Made by a program: the position numbers and the translations under genes. Below, one piece after another: positions 40,025-49,889 of a stretch of 64,000 nucleotides of DNA. Location: NCBI RefSeq assembly GCF_964253025.1, contig NZ_CAXUQC020000001.1, positions 2,914,001-2,978,000 on the forward strand, in the 5' to 3' direction. The notes below the pieces were generated by a model. It worked only from the letters and a program-made list of their open reading frames with translations, did no database searches and was not told where the DNA came from. The stretch comes from Rhizobacter sp964253025. GTDB lineage: Bacteria > Pseudomonadota > Gammaproteobacteria > Burkholderiales > Burkholderiaceae_C. Every line of letters begins with the position of its first letter. The stretch's first letter is position 1.

Positions 40025-41972
40025 GACCGGGCGCGACGCCTGCCAGCACCACGCGGTTGCGGCCGGCGGCCTTTGCCGCATAGAGCGCGGCATCTGCCTC
40101 GGCAATGAAGGTCTCGACCGACTGGCCCGGCTGCGTCACCTTCGCCACCACGCCAAGGCTGACCGTGATGGGCGTGCGCTGCCCGCCATGCTCGAACACC
40201 AGGGCCTCGATGGCCAGCCGGACGCGCTCGGCCAGTTCCACGGCCTGCTCTGCCGCGGTGCCAGGCAGCACGAGGGCGAACTCCTCGCCGCCGAAGCGGG
40301 CGACCAGGTCGGTCGCGCGGCCCACGGTGCGGCGCAGCGCCGCGGCCACGAGACGCAGGCACTCGTCGCCCGCGACGTGACCCAGGGTGTCGTTCACTTG
40401 CTTGAAGTGGTCGATGTCGACCATGACGAGCGCGAGCGGTGTGTGCGTGCGGTGCGAGCGTTCGACTTCCTTGGCCAGCACATCGTCGAAGTAGCGGCGA
40501 TTGTGGGCACCCGTGAGCGAATCCGTGGTGCTGAGCCGGCCGAGCTCGACATTGGCCTTTTCCAGATCGGCCAGGGTGCGCTCGAGCTGCAAGGTGCGGT
40601 CGCGCACGCGTTGCTCCAGCGTCTCGTTGGCGCGGGCCTGCAAGGCGATGGCGTGCTCCTGCGCCTGGATCTTCTCCTCGCGTTCGAGGCGGACGCGCTC
40701 GGTGAGGTCGAGCGCCTCCCGCTGGGCCGCCTCGCGCGACTCGCGGTCGCGGCGGATCCGGTCGGCGAGCGCCAGCGACAGCAGCACGATCTCGACGACG
40801 AATCCCACATGCTGCGCATTGATGGTGATCCAGTTGCCCTCGATCGCACCGACGAGCGTGAGCACGGTCATGACCGTGCCCACGGCGATGGCGAACCAGG
40901 CCAGCGCAAAGTAGCGGGCGTCCCGGTTCCCCTGGTAGACGAGCACGATCGACGAATAGATGGCGAGCAAGGTACCCACCAGCACCATCACCACCATCAC
41001 GGCCGACAGCAACAGGGACGAGAAGAAGGCAGCGCCCACCAGGGCCGTCGCCCAGAACGCGACCAGCACGTTGTTGATGATGCGCAGGTGACGCATCCCG
41101 TGGCGCAGGTCGAGGAACAGGCGGAAGAACACGCACGCGGCGAGGAAGCTCGATGTAGCCGTCACCTCGTAGGCGTGCTGGAGCCACCAGTCACTGTGCC
41201 CCCACAGGTAGAGGGCGCCGTATCCGGTGACGCTGAGTTCGTAGAACAGCACCGACAGCAGGTACACGCTGTAGATGGCGTACATCGGCGCCCGGGCGAA
41301 CACGGCGAGCGCCGCGTTGTAGAGGAACATCACGCCCAGCATGCCGAAGAGCACGCCCATGAGCACGGCCATGTCGAACCGGTGCTGCTGGAAGTCCTTG
41401 GCTTGCCAGACCACCAGCGGTACGTAGAGTGCGGCGTCGGAAGCGACCCGCATCACGTACTCCCGCGTCTCGCCCGATGGCAGGTCGAGCGCGAAGACGA
41501 AGGCCGGGTCTTTCAGCGGCTTGGACGCATCGGTGACGCCCGAGGCCGCCCGGTGGACGGCATCCCACGCGCCGGTGGCCGGGTCGCGCGAATGGAGGTC
41601 GACTTGCTCCAGCAGGGGCGATTCGATGCCGAGCCACCAGACCTTCCCTGGGGCGGCATCGTTGCGCACCGAGAACCGGACCCAGACGGGTCTGATCTGG
41701 CGCGAGACATTGATCTTGCGTCCGCGGTACGCCTTCCAGCGGCCGGCGTTCTCGGGCGCCACCACCTGCTCGGCCGTCAGCGACTCGTCGGGGCCCTCGA
41801 AGAGCAGTTCCACGCCCTGCTCGATGCGAACGGGCTCGGTGCCGCCGGCCAGCACCGCCGAAGGCAGGCCGACGGCCAGGCAAGGCGACGCCGGCAGCAC
41901 CAGTGCTGCGAGCAGCAGCAGCCAGAGCAGGGCGAACCCTGACGGGCGTGTCTGGCGGGATGCGAGGGACAT
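39996..41972 (-). CDS. 7TMR-DISM diguanylate cyclase
   Basis: A 658-residue membrane signalling protein. After a signal peptide (hydrophobic stretch LWLLLLAALVLPASPCLA) comes a periplasmic 7TMR-DISM sensing domain (about 35-180, including the WVRFSVRN and WWLGIESPLLEQVDL hallmarks), then seven membrane segments (about 190-390), a coiled coil (400-475) and a GGDEF domain with the active sequence GGEEF at 561-565. RATD five residues before it is an intact I-site, so product inhibition is expected. It should make c-di-GMP. ATG 41972 has GAGG 11 bases upstream. Confidence 0.94.
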   Translation of the reverse strand: MSLASRQTRPSGFALLWLLLLAALVLPASPCLAVGLPSAVLAGGTEPVRIEQGVELLFEGPDESLTAEQVVAPENAGRWKAYRGRKINVSRQIRPVWVRFSVRNDAAPGKVWWLGIESPLLEQVDLHSRDPATGAWDAVHRAASGVTDASKPLKDPAFVFALDLPSGETREYVMRVASDAALYVPLVVWQAKDFQQHRFDMAVLMGVLFGMLGVMFLYNAALAVFARAPMYAIYSVYLLSVLFYELSVTGYGALYLWGHSDWWLQHAYEVTATSSFLAACVFFRLFLDLRHGMRHLRIINNVLVAFWATALVGAAFFSSLLLSAVMVVMVLVGTLLAIYSSIVLVYQGNRDARYFALAWFAIAVGTVMTVLTLVGAIEGNWITINAQHVGFVVEIVLLSLALADRIRRDRESREAAQREALDLTERVRLEREEKIQAQEHAIALQARANETLEQRVRDRTLQLERTLADLEKANVELGRLSTTDSLTGAHNRRYFDDVLAKEVERSHRTHTPLALVMVDIDHFKQVNDTLGHVAGDECLRLVAAALRRTVGRATDLVARFGGEEFALVLPGTAAEQAVELAERVRLAIEALVFEHGGQRTPITVSLGVVAKVTQPGQSVETFIAEADAALYAAKAAGRNRVVLAGVAPGLSAVSATAT

Positions 41973-42219
41973 GATGAGGCGAACCTCGGAGGTGGGGAGC
42001 GTGACGACGGGTGACGGCCAGGGATTGCCCGCCGTGACCGTGATGTCACTGCAGGCCATTCTGCCGTCCGCGGTTGCCGGCCGGGCCGGAAAAAACGGCA
42101 GCTTTCCAGGCCTTTTCCGCTTTATTCCGGCACGCCGCACCTGCCGGCTCCGGGAGTGGCGCCTTCGAGAGACACCCGGGCATGGTCTGGTACCCGCGGA
42201 TGCATGAGAATCACGGACT

Positions 42220-43404
42220 ATGCTGATCAACTTCTTCTTCACCCTGCGCGCGGCCAAGCTCAAGGTCTCGGTCAAGGAGTACCTGATGCTCCTCGAGGCC
42301 GTGAAGTCCGGGGTGATCGACGACGAGGGCGGCCCCACCGTCGACCGGTTCTACTACCTGGCACGCACCTCGCTCGTCAAGGACGAGGCCCAGTTCGACA
42401 AGTTCGACCGTGCCTTCGCCGCCTACTTCAAGGGCGTCGAGTTGCTGGCCGACTTCACCCGCGACATTCCCCTCGACTGGCTGAAGAAGAAGTTCGAGCT
42501 CGAACTCTCCCCCGAGGAACGGGCCCTGATCGAGAAGATGGGCTGGGACGAGCTGATGGAGACCCTCAAGAAGCGCTTCGAGGAACAGAAGGAGCGCCAC
42601 GAGGGTGGCAACAAGATGATCGGTACCGGCGGCACCTCGCCCTTCGGCGCCTACGGCTACAACCCTCAGGGCATCCGGATCGGCCAGGACAAGAGCCGCA
42701 ACAAGAGCGCGGTGAAGGTCTGGGACCAGCGCCAGTTCAAGGACTACGACGACAACCTCGAACTCGGCACGCGCAACATCAAGGTGGCCCTGCGCCGGTT
42801 GCGGCGCTTTGCGCGCGAGGGCGCGGCCGACGAACTCGACCTCGACGACACGATCCGCTCCACCGCCGCGAATGCCGGCTACCTCGACATCAAGATGGTG
42901 CCCGAGCGGCACAACAAGGTGAAGGTCCTGCTTCTGATGGACGTCGGCGGCACGATGGACGAGCACATCCACCGCGTCGAGGAGGTGTTCAGCGCGGCCA
43001 AGGCGGAGTTCAAGCACCTCGAGTTCTATTACTTCCACAACTGCGTCTACGACTACATGTGGAAGAACAACCGGCGCCGCTACAGCGAGAAGTTTCCCAC
43101 CTGGGACATCCTGCGCAAGTACAACAAGGACTACAAGCTCATCTTCGTCGGCGACGCCACGATGAGCCCGTACGAGATCCTCCAGCCGGGTGGCAGCGTG
43201 GAGTACAACAACGAGGAAGCCGGAGCCGAATGGCTGCAGCGGCTGACCAACGCGTTTCCCAAGTACGCCTGGATCAACCCCGAGCCGCAGGGCGTGTGGG
43301 GCTACCGCCAGAGCATTTCGGTCATCCAGCAGCTGATGAACAACCGCATGTTCCCGCTCACGCTGCAGGGGCTGGAAGGGGCCATGCGGCTGTTGAGCAA
43401 ATGA
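42220..43404 (+). CDS. VWA domain protein, CoxE-like
   Basis: A 394-residue cytosolic protein. The N-terminal 200 residues (MLINFFFTLRAAKLKVSVKE, YYLARTSLVKDEAQFDKFDRAF) are the CoxE-like part; from about 225 a von Willebrand A domain begins. Its metal-ion-dependent adhesion motif reads LLMDVGGTMDEH instead of the canonical DxSxS, a variant usual in this subgroup. Such proteins work with MoxR ATPases; the one at 38595 is the obvious partner. Its stop overlaps the tamA start (ATGA), so it is translationally coupled to outer-membrane assembly genes. Confidence 0.9.
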   Translation: MLINFFFTLRAAKLKVSVKEYLMLLEAVKSGVIDDEGGPTVDRFYYLARTSLVKDEAQFDKFDRAFAAYFKGVELLADFTRDIPLDWLKKKFELELSPEERALIEKMGWDELMETLKKRFEEQKERHEGGNKMIGTGGTSPFGAYGYNPQGIRIGQDKSRNKSAVKVWDQRQFKDYDDNLELGTRNIKVALRRLRRFAREGAADELDLDDTIRSTAANAGYLDIKMVPERHNKVKVLLLMDVGGTMDEHIHRVEEVFSAAKAEFKHLEFYYFHNCVYDYMWKNNRRRYSEKFPTWDILRKYNKDYKLIFVGDATMSPYEILQPGGSVEYNNEEAGAEWLQRLTNAFPKYAWINPEPQGVWGYRQSISVIQQLMNNRMFPLTLQGLEGAMRLLSK

Positions 43405-45305
43405 GCGTGCGACAGGACGTCGCCCGTCGGCTGGGCGGCGCTTCGCTGTGCCTGGCGCTCGGTGCCTGCGGCGCGCTGCCGACCCAGGACCCCAACGCCG
43501 ACGGCGGCGCCACCGTGTCGGGTTCGGCGGCGCCTCGCCCTGCCCCGGCCCCAGGCGCCGCGTCCGCGCCCGCAGGCGGCGACGCCGATGCCACCTACCG
43601 GCTGGAAGTCCAGGCGCCCGGCGAGCTGCGCACCTTGCTGCTCACCTACCTCGACCTCTCCCGATTCCAGGGTGAGACCCAGGCCGAGTCCATCACGCAA
43701 AGCGAGCTCACCCGCCTGGCCAACGCCTCCCCCGCGCACGCCCGCTCCCTCCTCGAGACCGAAGGCTACTTCGCCGCGGAAGTGAATGTCGTGCGGGACA
43801 CGGGTGACGACGGCATCCCGATCGTCCGGCTCACGGTCGAGCCCGGCCCGCGCAGCCGGGTCACTTCGCTGGCCATCGCGGCGCAGGGAGACCTCAAGCG
43901 CCAGGCCGACGCCGGCAACCGCGACGCGCAGTCCCTGTTGCGCGAGCTTACCGAGAACTGGGCGCTGCCGCCGGGCGAGCCGTTTCGCCAGGCCGCCTGG
44001 AATGCCGCCAAGAACGGCACGCTCGCTGCGCTGCGGGCGGGCGGCTATCCCACCGCGACCTGGGGCAACACCGAGGCGCGTGTCGATGCCCGCGCCCACA
44101 CGGTGGCGCTGTCCGGCGAGATCGACAGCGGCCCGCAGTTCATCCTCGGCCAGCTGCAGGTCGAAGGCCTCGAACGCTACGACGAAAGCGTGATCCGCAA
44201 CGTGGCCGATCTGCCGCCGGGCACGCCGTACACCGAGAAGCGCTTGCTCGACTTCCAGGAACGCCTGCTGAAGTTGGGCCTTTTCGAGACCGTCACCGTC
44301 GACATCGAGCCCGACCCGGCACAGGCCTCCTCGACGCCGCTGCGCGTGCGGGTGCGCGAGCAGAGCCTGCAGCAGGCCACCACCGGCTTCGGCTACAGCG
44401 ACACCACGCGTTTCCGCGTCACGCTGGAGCACCGTCACCGGCGCCCGTTCGGCTGGAACGGGCAGGTCTACAACAAGCTCGAGCTCGGTGGCACGCGCCG
44501 CGCCTGGGAGGGCGAGCTGATCGCCAACCCCGACGAGGACGGCTATCGCAAGCTCCTCGCCACCAGCCTGTCGCGCGAGGAAGCCGCGAGTGAAATATCC
44601 CTTGCCAACCGCGTGCGCATCGGGCGTTCCCTCGACACCGAGCGCATCGAACGCCTCGTCTTCGCGGAGTGGCTCCTGAGCGAGCTGCGCCGGGCCAACG
44701 GCGTGGAAGAAGCCACCCGGGCGCTGTCGGCCAACTACCACTGGGTGTGGCGCCGGCTCGACAGCGTCATCCTGCCCACCAAAGGCCTGTCGTCCTCGCT
44801 CCAGGCGGGCGTCGGCTACGCGCGTTCGAACTATGCGAGCCAGGGCATGTTCACCCGGCTGTACGCGCGCAACACGCTTTACTGGCCGCTCGGCGGCAGC
44901 TGGTTCACCCAGGTGAGGGTGGAAGCCGGCCAGGTGTTCGCCGCCGACCGGGTCGGCATCCCGGACCCATTGCTCTTTCGTGCGGGCGGCGACGAATCGG
45001 TGCGCGGATATGCCTATCGCACCCTCGGGCCCACGCGTGATGGCGTGCTGGCCAGCGGCCGGGTCCTCTTCACCGGCAGCGCCGAGATCGCCCGCCCGTT
45101 CACCCCGCGCCTGCCGAGTCTGTGGTGGGCCGCCTTCGTCGATGCCGGCAATGCAGCCGACACCTGGCAGGAGCTCGATCCGGTGCTCGGCTACGGCGTC
45201 GGCCTGCGCTACCGCAGCCCGGTGGGCCCTCTGCGCCTGGACCTCGCCTACGGGCAGGAAATCCGCAAGGCGCGCTTGCACCTGAGCGTGGGCATCGCGT
45301 TCTGA
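43401..45305 (+). CDS. tamA: TamA-like outer membrane assembly protein (Omp85 family)
   Basis: A 634-residue Omp85 protein. The N-terminus ends in LALGAC at Cys23, a possible lipobox. Three POTRA domains occupy about 65-310 (for example LLLTYLDLSRFQGETQAESI, FILGQLQVEGLERYDESVIR). The C-terminal half is the 16-strand barrel, with RGYAYRTLGP carrying the Omp85 loop motif and a terminal Phe (LSVGIAF). With TamB it inserts autotransporters and other proteins into the outer membrane and may help lipid transport. It overlaps the VWA gene and precedes tamB by 13 bases. Confidence 0.93.
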   Translation: MSVRQDVARRLGGASLCLALGACGALPTQDPNADGGATVSGSAAPRPAPAPGAASAPAGGDADATYRLEVQAPGELRTLLLTYLDLSRFQGETQAESITQSELTRLANASPAHARSLLETEGYFAAEVNVVRDTGDDGIPIVRLTVEPGPRSRVTSLAIAAQGDLKRQADAGNRDAQSLLRELTENWALPPGEPFRQAAWNAAKNGTLAALRAGGYPTATWGNTEARVDARAHTVALSGEIDSGPQFILGQLQVEGLERYDESVIRNVADLPPGTPYTEKRLLDFQERLLKLGLFETVTVDIEPDPAQASSTPLRVRVREQSLQQATTGFGYSDTTRFRVTLEHRHRRPFGWNGQVYNKLELGGTRRAWEGELIANPDEDGYRKLLATSLSREEAASEISLANRVRIGRSLDTERIERLVFAEWLLSELRRANGVEEATRALSANYHWVWRRLDSVILPTKGLSSSLQAGVGYARSNYASQGMFTRLYARNTLYWPLGGSWFTQVRVEAGQVFAADRVGIPDPLLFRAGGDESVRGYAYRTLGPTRDGVLASGRVLFTGSAEIARPFTPRLPSLWWAAFVDAGNAADTWQELDPVLGYGVGLRYRSPVGPLRLDLAYGQEIRKARLHLSVGIAF

Positions 45306-45318
45306 CGTCCCGGCTGCC

Positions 45319-48300
45319 ATGACCGACGCGAACTCCGAACCCCAGGCGTCGCCGCCCCCGCCCGCCGAAACACCGCCTCCGGCACGTCGCCGACGGCGGG
45401 CCGGGCTGTGGATGGGTCTGGCGGCCATGGTCCTCGTCCTGGTGATGGTCGGGTCGGCGCTGTTCGGCGTGTTCTGGGCCGTGGGCGACGCACGCGGCAC
45501 CGCCTGGTTGCTCGCGCGGCTGGCGCGGGCTGGTGTCGGGGTGCAAGTTGTCGACCCGACCGGTCCGCTCATCGGGGACTTCAGTGCGCGCCAGGTCGTG
45601 GTCAAGGCCGGCAACACCACGGTCACCATCGACGAGCCCGCCTGGAAAGGCCTGACGGTCGCCTACACGCCCTACCCCGCCACCTGGGCGCGGCTGAAGG
45701 CCAGGGCGCTGCATGCGCGGCGGGTGACGGTCGAGGTGCGCTCGAGCGGCGACAACAAACCGATGACGCTGCCGGGCAGCCTGCAGTTGCCTGTCGAGAT
45801 CGACGTCGACCTCGTGACGGCCGATGAAGTGATCGTCCCGGGCCTGGCCGGCTACCCGCTTCGCGAGGCGTCGGTGGACGTGCACATGGGCATGGACGGG
45901 GGCCGCGTGCACCGATTCGGCAACGTGAGCGTCCGCGCCGAACCGCTGCTCATCACCGGAGAGGGACGCATCGGCACCGTCGGGGACAAGGCGCTCGCGG
46001 TGAGCCTCGACGCGGTGCAGGCCCCCCCTTCACCCGCCTCGGCCGGCCAGCCACTGCCGACATGGGCCCGCGCGCTCCGCGAGGACTGGCAAGGCCGGCT
46101 GCGCGCGAAGGGGCCACTGGCCGCCTTCGACACCACGCTCGAAGTCAAGGGCAAGGGCCAGACCCTCGACGCATCGGCAACCGTCGAGCCCACCGCGCCG
46201 TGGCCGCTGCCCCGTCTCGACCTGAAGACCCAGGCGTTCGACGTCTCGGCGCTCGTGGCACGCGCGCCCATCACCGCCCTCACCGGCCGGGTCGAGATCG
46301 CGCCGGTCGACAGTGCCAAGGGCGCGGCCGGCGGGCTTCATGTCGAGGGCAGCCTCGTCAACACCCGGCCCGGCAGTCTTGCCGAAGGACACCTGCCGGT
46401 GCGGAGCCTGAAGGCCGACTTCTCCGGACAGGCCAGCGCGACCGGGCCGCTCGACATCAAGGCGTTCGAGGCCTTGCTCTCCGACGGGCGGCGCGACGCC
46501 GGCGTCCTGCGGGCCACCGGCCATTGGGATGAGTCCCGTTTTTCGCTCAAGGCGGAACTGGCCCAGGTGCGGCCGTCTGCGCTGGACCCGGCACTGCCGG
46601 CCATGACCCTGAGCGGCCCCATCACCGCGGCCGGCACCTGGCCCGAGGGACCGGACGGACAACGCGGCCGCGTTCCCGTCTTCACCGCGCAGGCAGACCT
46701 GGACGGGCGGCTCGCCGACTTCGACCGCGACGTGCAAGTCAACCTGGATGCCTCGGGCGACGGCACGCGCGTGGAACTCAGATCACTGGAGGCCCGCTCG
46801 GGCGACGCCCGGGCCGCCATGGCGGGGACCGCCGAACGCAGCCCCAACGCCTGGCGAGTGCGCACGCAGGCCAGCCTGGTCGACTTCGATCCCAGGCCCT
46901 GGTTTCCGGGCGCCCCCAACTCGGCCTGGCAGGCTGGTCCGCACCGACTCAACCTGAAGGCGGATGCCGACCTGACCTTGCCCGACCTGGCGGCAGGAGC
47001 CCGCAAGCCGACCCCGCTGGCGCGGGCAGCCAGCCTGCGCGGCACCACCCGGGTCGACATCACGCCCAGCATCCTGGCGGGGGTGCCGACGTCGGGCAGC
47101 GTGTCGCTGGCGCATGCGGCCGCCGCTGACCCGGTGACCGTGGAGGTCGCCCTCAACATGGACGGCAACCGCGTCCAGGCGGAAGGCCGCTTGAGCCCCG
47201 ACGTCGACGGCGCGCGTGACGAATGGACGGCTCAACTGGACCTGCCGGTTCTCGCCCGCCTCGCTCCCGTGCTGCAGTTGGTGCCGGGGGCCAGCCGGAC
47301 CGGCCTGCTGGAGGCGCTGAACGGCAGCCTCACGGGCAACACCGCCGTGCGCGGGCGTTGGCCGGACATGCGCTCCACCGGTGAAGCCCGTTCCGCAGCG
47401 TTGCGCGCGGGCCCGCTGAACGTGAGCCGTGCGGACCTGCGCTGGACCTTCGGCACGCAGATCGACGCCCCGCTCGATGTGGTGGTCGGCGTCGAGCAGG
47501 CGAGTTGGGGCACGCAGCAGGTCAATGCCACCCAGATCCAGCTCAAGGGCACGCCGGGCAACCACGATTTCCAGTTGCGCAGCGAACTGCGCGCCGTCCC
47601 GCCCGCCTGGGCCGAGGGACTGAGCCACCGCGTGCCACCGCCGGCCGGCGCGCCCACCCGCACCCTGGTTTCGGTCAACGCCCATGGCAGCCTGAGCGGC
47701 GGACCGCTCACACCCGAGGGCGACGCGCCGCCCCTCTGGCGTGGCACCTTGCAGCAGCTGGACCTGCGCAGCAGCCAGGCCGGCGCAACCCCGTGGGTGC
47801 GCACCGGCAACGTCGCGCTGGAAGTCGAAGGCGGCCCGTCGCCCCGCTTCGTCATGTCCGCCGGCCGGGCAGACATCTTCACCGCCGGCTTGCGCTGGGA
47901 CCGCATCGAGTGGCATCCCGAGCAGGGACTCCGCACCCAGCAGCTCGACATGCAGGCCGAACTCGAGCCGCTGGCGGTTGCTCCGCTGCTGTCCCGGGCC
48001 CAGCCCGAGTTCGGCTGGGGGGGAGACCTGCGCATCGGCGGCAAGGTCCTCGTGAAGCAGGCGGGCGACTTCAGCGCCGACATCGTGCTCGAGCGGGTCA
48101 GCGGCGACCTGACAGTGACCGACGACGGCGGCACGCAGGCGCTCGGGCTCAGTGACCTTGTCCTTTCGCTCAACGTGCAAGACGGCGTGTGGACCTTCAC
48201 CCAGGGCCTCGCAGGCAAGCGCCTGGGGGTTGCGGCTGGCGCCTTCGTGGCACGCACCTCGCCGCAGCGCGCCTGGCCTGATGCCGATGCGCCCTTGCAA

Positions 48301-49560
48301 GGCGTCTTCGAGGCGCAGGTCGAGGACCTGGGCACCTGGGGCGCGTGGGTCCCGACGGGCTGGCGGCTCGGCGGACGCATGCGGACCACGGCCGGCCTCG
48401 GGGGCCGCTTCGGTGCGCCCGAGTACACCGGGCAGATGATCGGCAGCGGCATCTCGGTGCGCAACGTGCTCGAGGGCGTCAACGTGACGGGCGGGGAAGT
48501 CGACATCACCCTGCGCGGCGACACCGCCCGCATCAACAAGCTCACCGCCCGCGGAGGCTCCGGTGCCATCAACCTGATGGGCGACGCAAGCTTCGGCGAG
48601 TCCCCGGAAGCGCGGCTCCAGCTGAAAGCCGAGGCGTTCCAGCTGTTGGCCCGGGTGGACCGCCGCATCGTCGTCTCCGGGCAGGGCGAGGTGGCGCTGG
48701 ACCGTGAGAACGTGCGCGTCGAAGGCCGCTTCGGCGTCGATGAGGGCCTGATCGACTTCACCCGCTCCGATGCACCCGCGCTCGGGGGCGACGTGGTGGT
48801 GGTCAACCGCAGCGACGATGAACCGGAGGCGGTGCCGGTCCCCCAACGCCATCGCAACGTGTCGATCAACCTGGCCATCAACCTGGGCGAGCGCCTGCGC
48901 CTGAAGGGCCGCGGCATCGACACCGGCTTGCAGGGCGAACTGCGCATCAGCACCCCGAACGGATTCCCGTCCTTCAACGGCAGCATCCGCGCCGTCGGGG
49001 GCACCTACGCGGCCTATCAGCAGAAGCTGAGCATCGATCGCGGGGTGATCAGCTTCAACGGCCCGGTGAACGACCCGCGGCTCGACATCGAGGCCACCCG
49101 GCCCAACCTGGATGTGCGGGTCGGCGTCACCATCACGGGCTCGGCGTTGAGTCCGCGCATTCGCCTCTTCTCGGACCCTGACATGTCGGACATCGACAAG
49201 CTGTCGTGGCTGATGCTCGGTCGCGCGAGCGATGGCCTCGGCAGCTCGGACACCGCCCTGCTGCAACGGGCCGCAATGGCGCTGCTCGCCGGCGACAGCC
49301 CGGGCGTCACCGACCAGGTGTTGTCCACCTTCGGCCTCGACGATCTCTCGGTGCGCCAGACCGAGGGCGACACGCGGGACACGGTCGTCTCACTGGGCAA
49401 GCAGCTGTCACGCCGCTGGTACGTGGGTTACGAGCGGGGGCTGAACGCCACCCAGGGCACATGGCAACTGATCTACCGCATCGCCCGACGCTTCACGCTG
49501 CGGGCCCAGTCGGGCCTCGACAACTCGCTCGATGTGATCTGGACCTGGCGCTGGGACTGA
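45319..49560 (+). CDS. tamB: TamB translocation and assembly module protein
   Basis: A 1413-residue inner-membrane-anchored periplasmic protein. A single membrane segment near residues 28-58 (GLWMGLAAMVLVLVMVGSAL) follows a cytosolic, basic N-terminus. Most of the rest is repetitive beta-helix-forming sequence like other AsmA/TamB/VPS13-type bridge proteins. The C-terminal DUF490 domain ends with KQLSRRWYVGYERGLNATQG and the C-terminal aromatic strand (LDVIWTWRWD) that engages TamA. TamA and TamB here are adjacent, as in most proteobacteria. Confidence 0.95.
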   Translation: MTDANSEPQASPPPPAETPPPARRRRRAGLWMGLAAMVLVLVMVGSALFGVFWAVGDARGTAWLLARLARAGVGVQVVDPTGPLIGDFSARQVVVKAGNTTVTIDEPAWKGLTVAYTPYPATWARLKARALHARRVTVEVRSSGDNKPMTLPGSLQLPVEIDVDLVTADEVIVPGLAGYPLREASVDVHMGMDGGRVHRFGNVSVRAEPLLITGEGRIGTVGDKALAVSLDAVQAPPSPASAGQPLPTWARALREDWQGRLRAKGPLAAFDTTLEVKGKGQTLDASATVEPTAPWPLPRLDLKTQAFDVSALVARAPITALTGRVEIAPVDSAKGAAGGLHVEGSLVNTRPGSLAEGHLPVRSLKADFSGQASATGPLDIKAFEALLSDGRRDAGVLRATGHWDESRFSLKAELAQVRPSALDPALPAMTLSGPITAAGTWPEGPDGQRGRVPVFTAQADLDGRLADFDRDVQVNLDASGDGTRVELRSLEARSGDARAAMAGTAERSPNAWRVRTQASLVDFDPRPWFPGAPNSAWQAGPHRLNLKADADLTLPDLAAGARKPTPLARAASLRGTTRVDITPSILAGVPTSGSVSLAHAAAADPVTVEVALNMDGNRVQAEGRLSPDVDGARDEWTAQLDLPVLARLAPVLQLVPGASRTGLLEALNGSLTGNTAVRGRWPDMRSTGEARSAALRAGPLNVSRADLRWTFGTQIDAPLDVVVGVEQASWGTQQVNATQIQLKGTPGNHDFQLRSELRAVPPAWAEGLSHRVPPPAGAPTRTLVSVNAHGSLSGGPLTPEGDAPPLWRGTLQQLDLRSSQAGATPWVRTGNVALEVEGGPSPRFVMSAGRADIFTAGLRWDRIEWHPEQGLRTQQLDMQAELEPLAVAPLLSRAQPEFGWGGDLRIGGKVLVKQAGDFSADIVLERVSGDLTVTDDGGTQALGLSDLVLSLNVQDGVWTFTQGLAGKRLGVAAGAFVARTSPQRAWPDADAPLQGVFEAQVEDLGTWGAWVPTGWRLGGRMRTTAGLGGRFGAPEYTGQMIGSGISVRNVLEGVNVTGGEVDITLRGDTARINKLTARGGSGAINLMGDASFGESPEARLQLKAEAFQLLARVDRRIVVSGQGEVALDRENVRVEGRFGVDEGLIDFTRSDAPALGGDVVVVNRSDDEPEAVPVPQRHRNVSINLAINLGERLRLKGRGIDTGLQGELRISTPNGFPSFNGSIRAVGGTYAAYQQKLSIDRGVISFNGPVNDPRLDIEATRPNLDVRVGVTITGSALSPRIRLFSDPDMSDIDKLSWLMLGRASDGLGSSDTALLQRAAMALLAGDSPGVTDQVLSTFGLDDLSVRQTEGDTRDTVVSLGKQLSRRWYVGYERGLNATQGTWQLIYRIARRFTLRAQSGLDNSLDVIWTWRWD

Positions 49561-49889
49561 AGGGACGGCGGAACGGGCCAGGTGATTCGCCTGGTGCACC
49601 GCATCAGCACCCCGCGAAGCGGCTCTGCGATGTCCCGGTCAACGGCAAGCGGACGCCATAAAAGCAAATGGCAGATGGATGTCGGTCGCCGCGTTGGCCC
49701 CCACGTTTGTCGATAGGACACGGGAGACTGGCGATCACAACGACTGCTGCTCCGCCGCAGGGTGCGTGGACAGCAGGATGGGAACGACGGACACCAACGA
49801 TGCGGATGCCCGGGGCCGGTCACCGCCGCGGCCTCGTGTCGGCGTTCACGATTGACAGCGGGCGGCCAGGGGCCTGAGCGGATCGGAGT
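49561..49889. other. Intergenic region after tamB
   Basis: 329 bases between tamB and a convergent small gene. Overlapping short ORFs exist but none has a ribosome site or convincing composition. I see no terminator-like hairpin with a U-tract. The segment 49650-49760 is less G+C-rich than the genes around it. Confidence 0.5.

Noticed and set aside
46783..49266. An 827-codon minus-strand open frame opposite tamB
   Set aside because: A shadow of tamB; low-complexity translation with no start signal.
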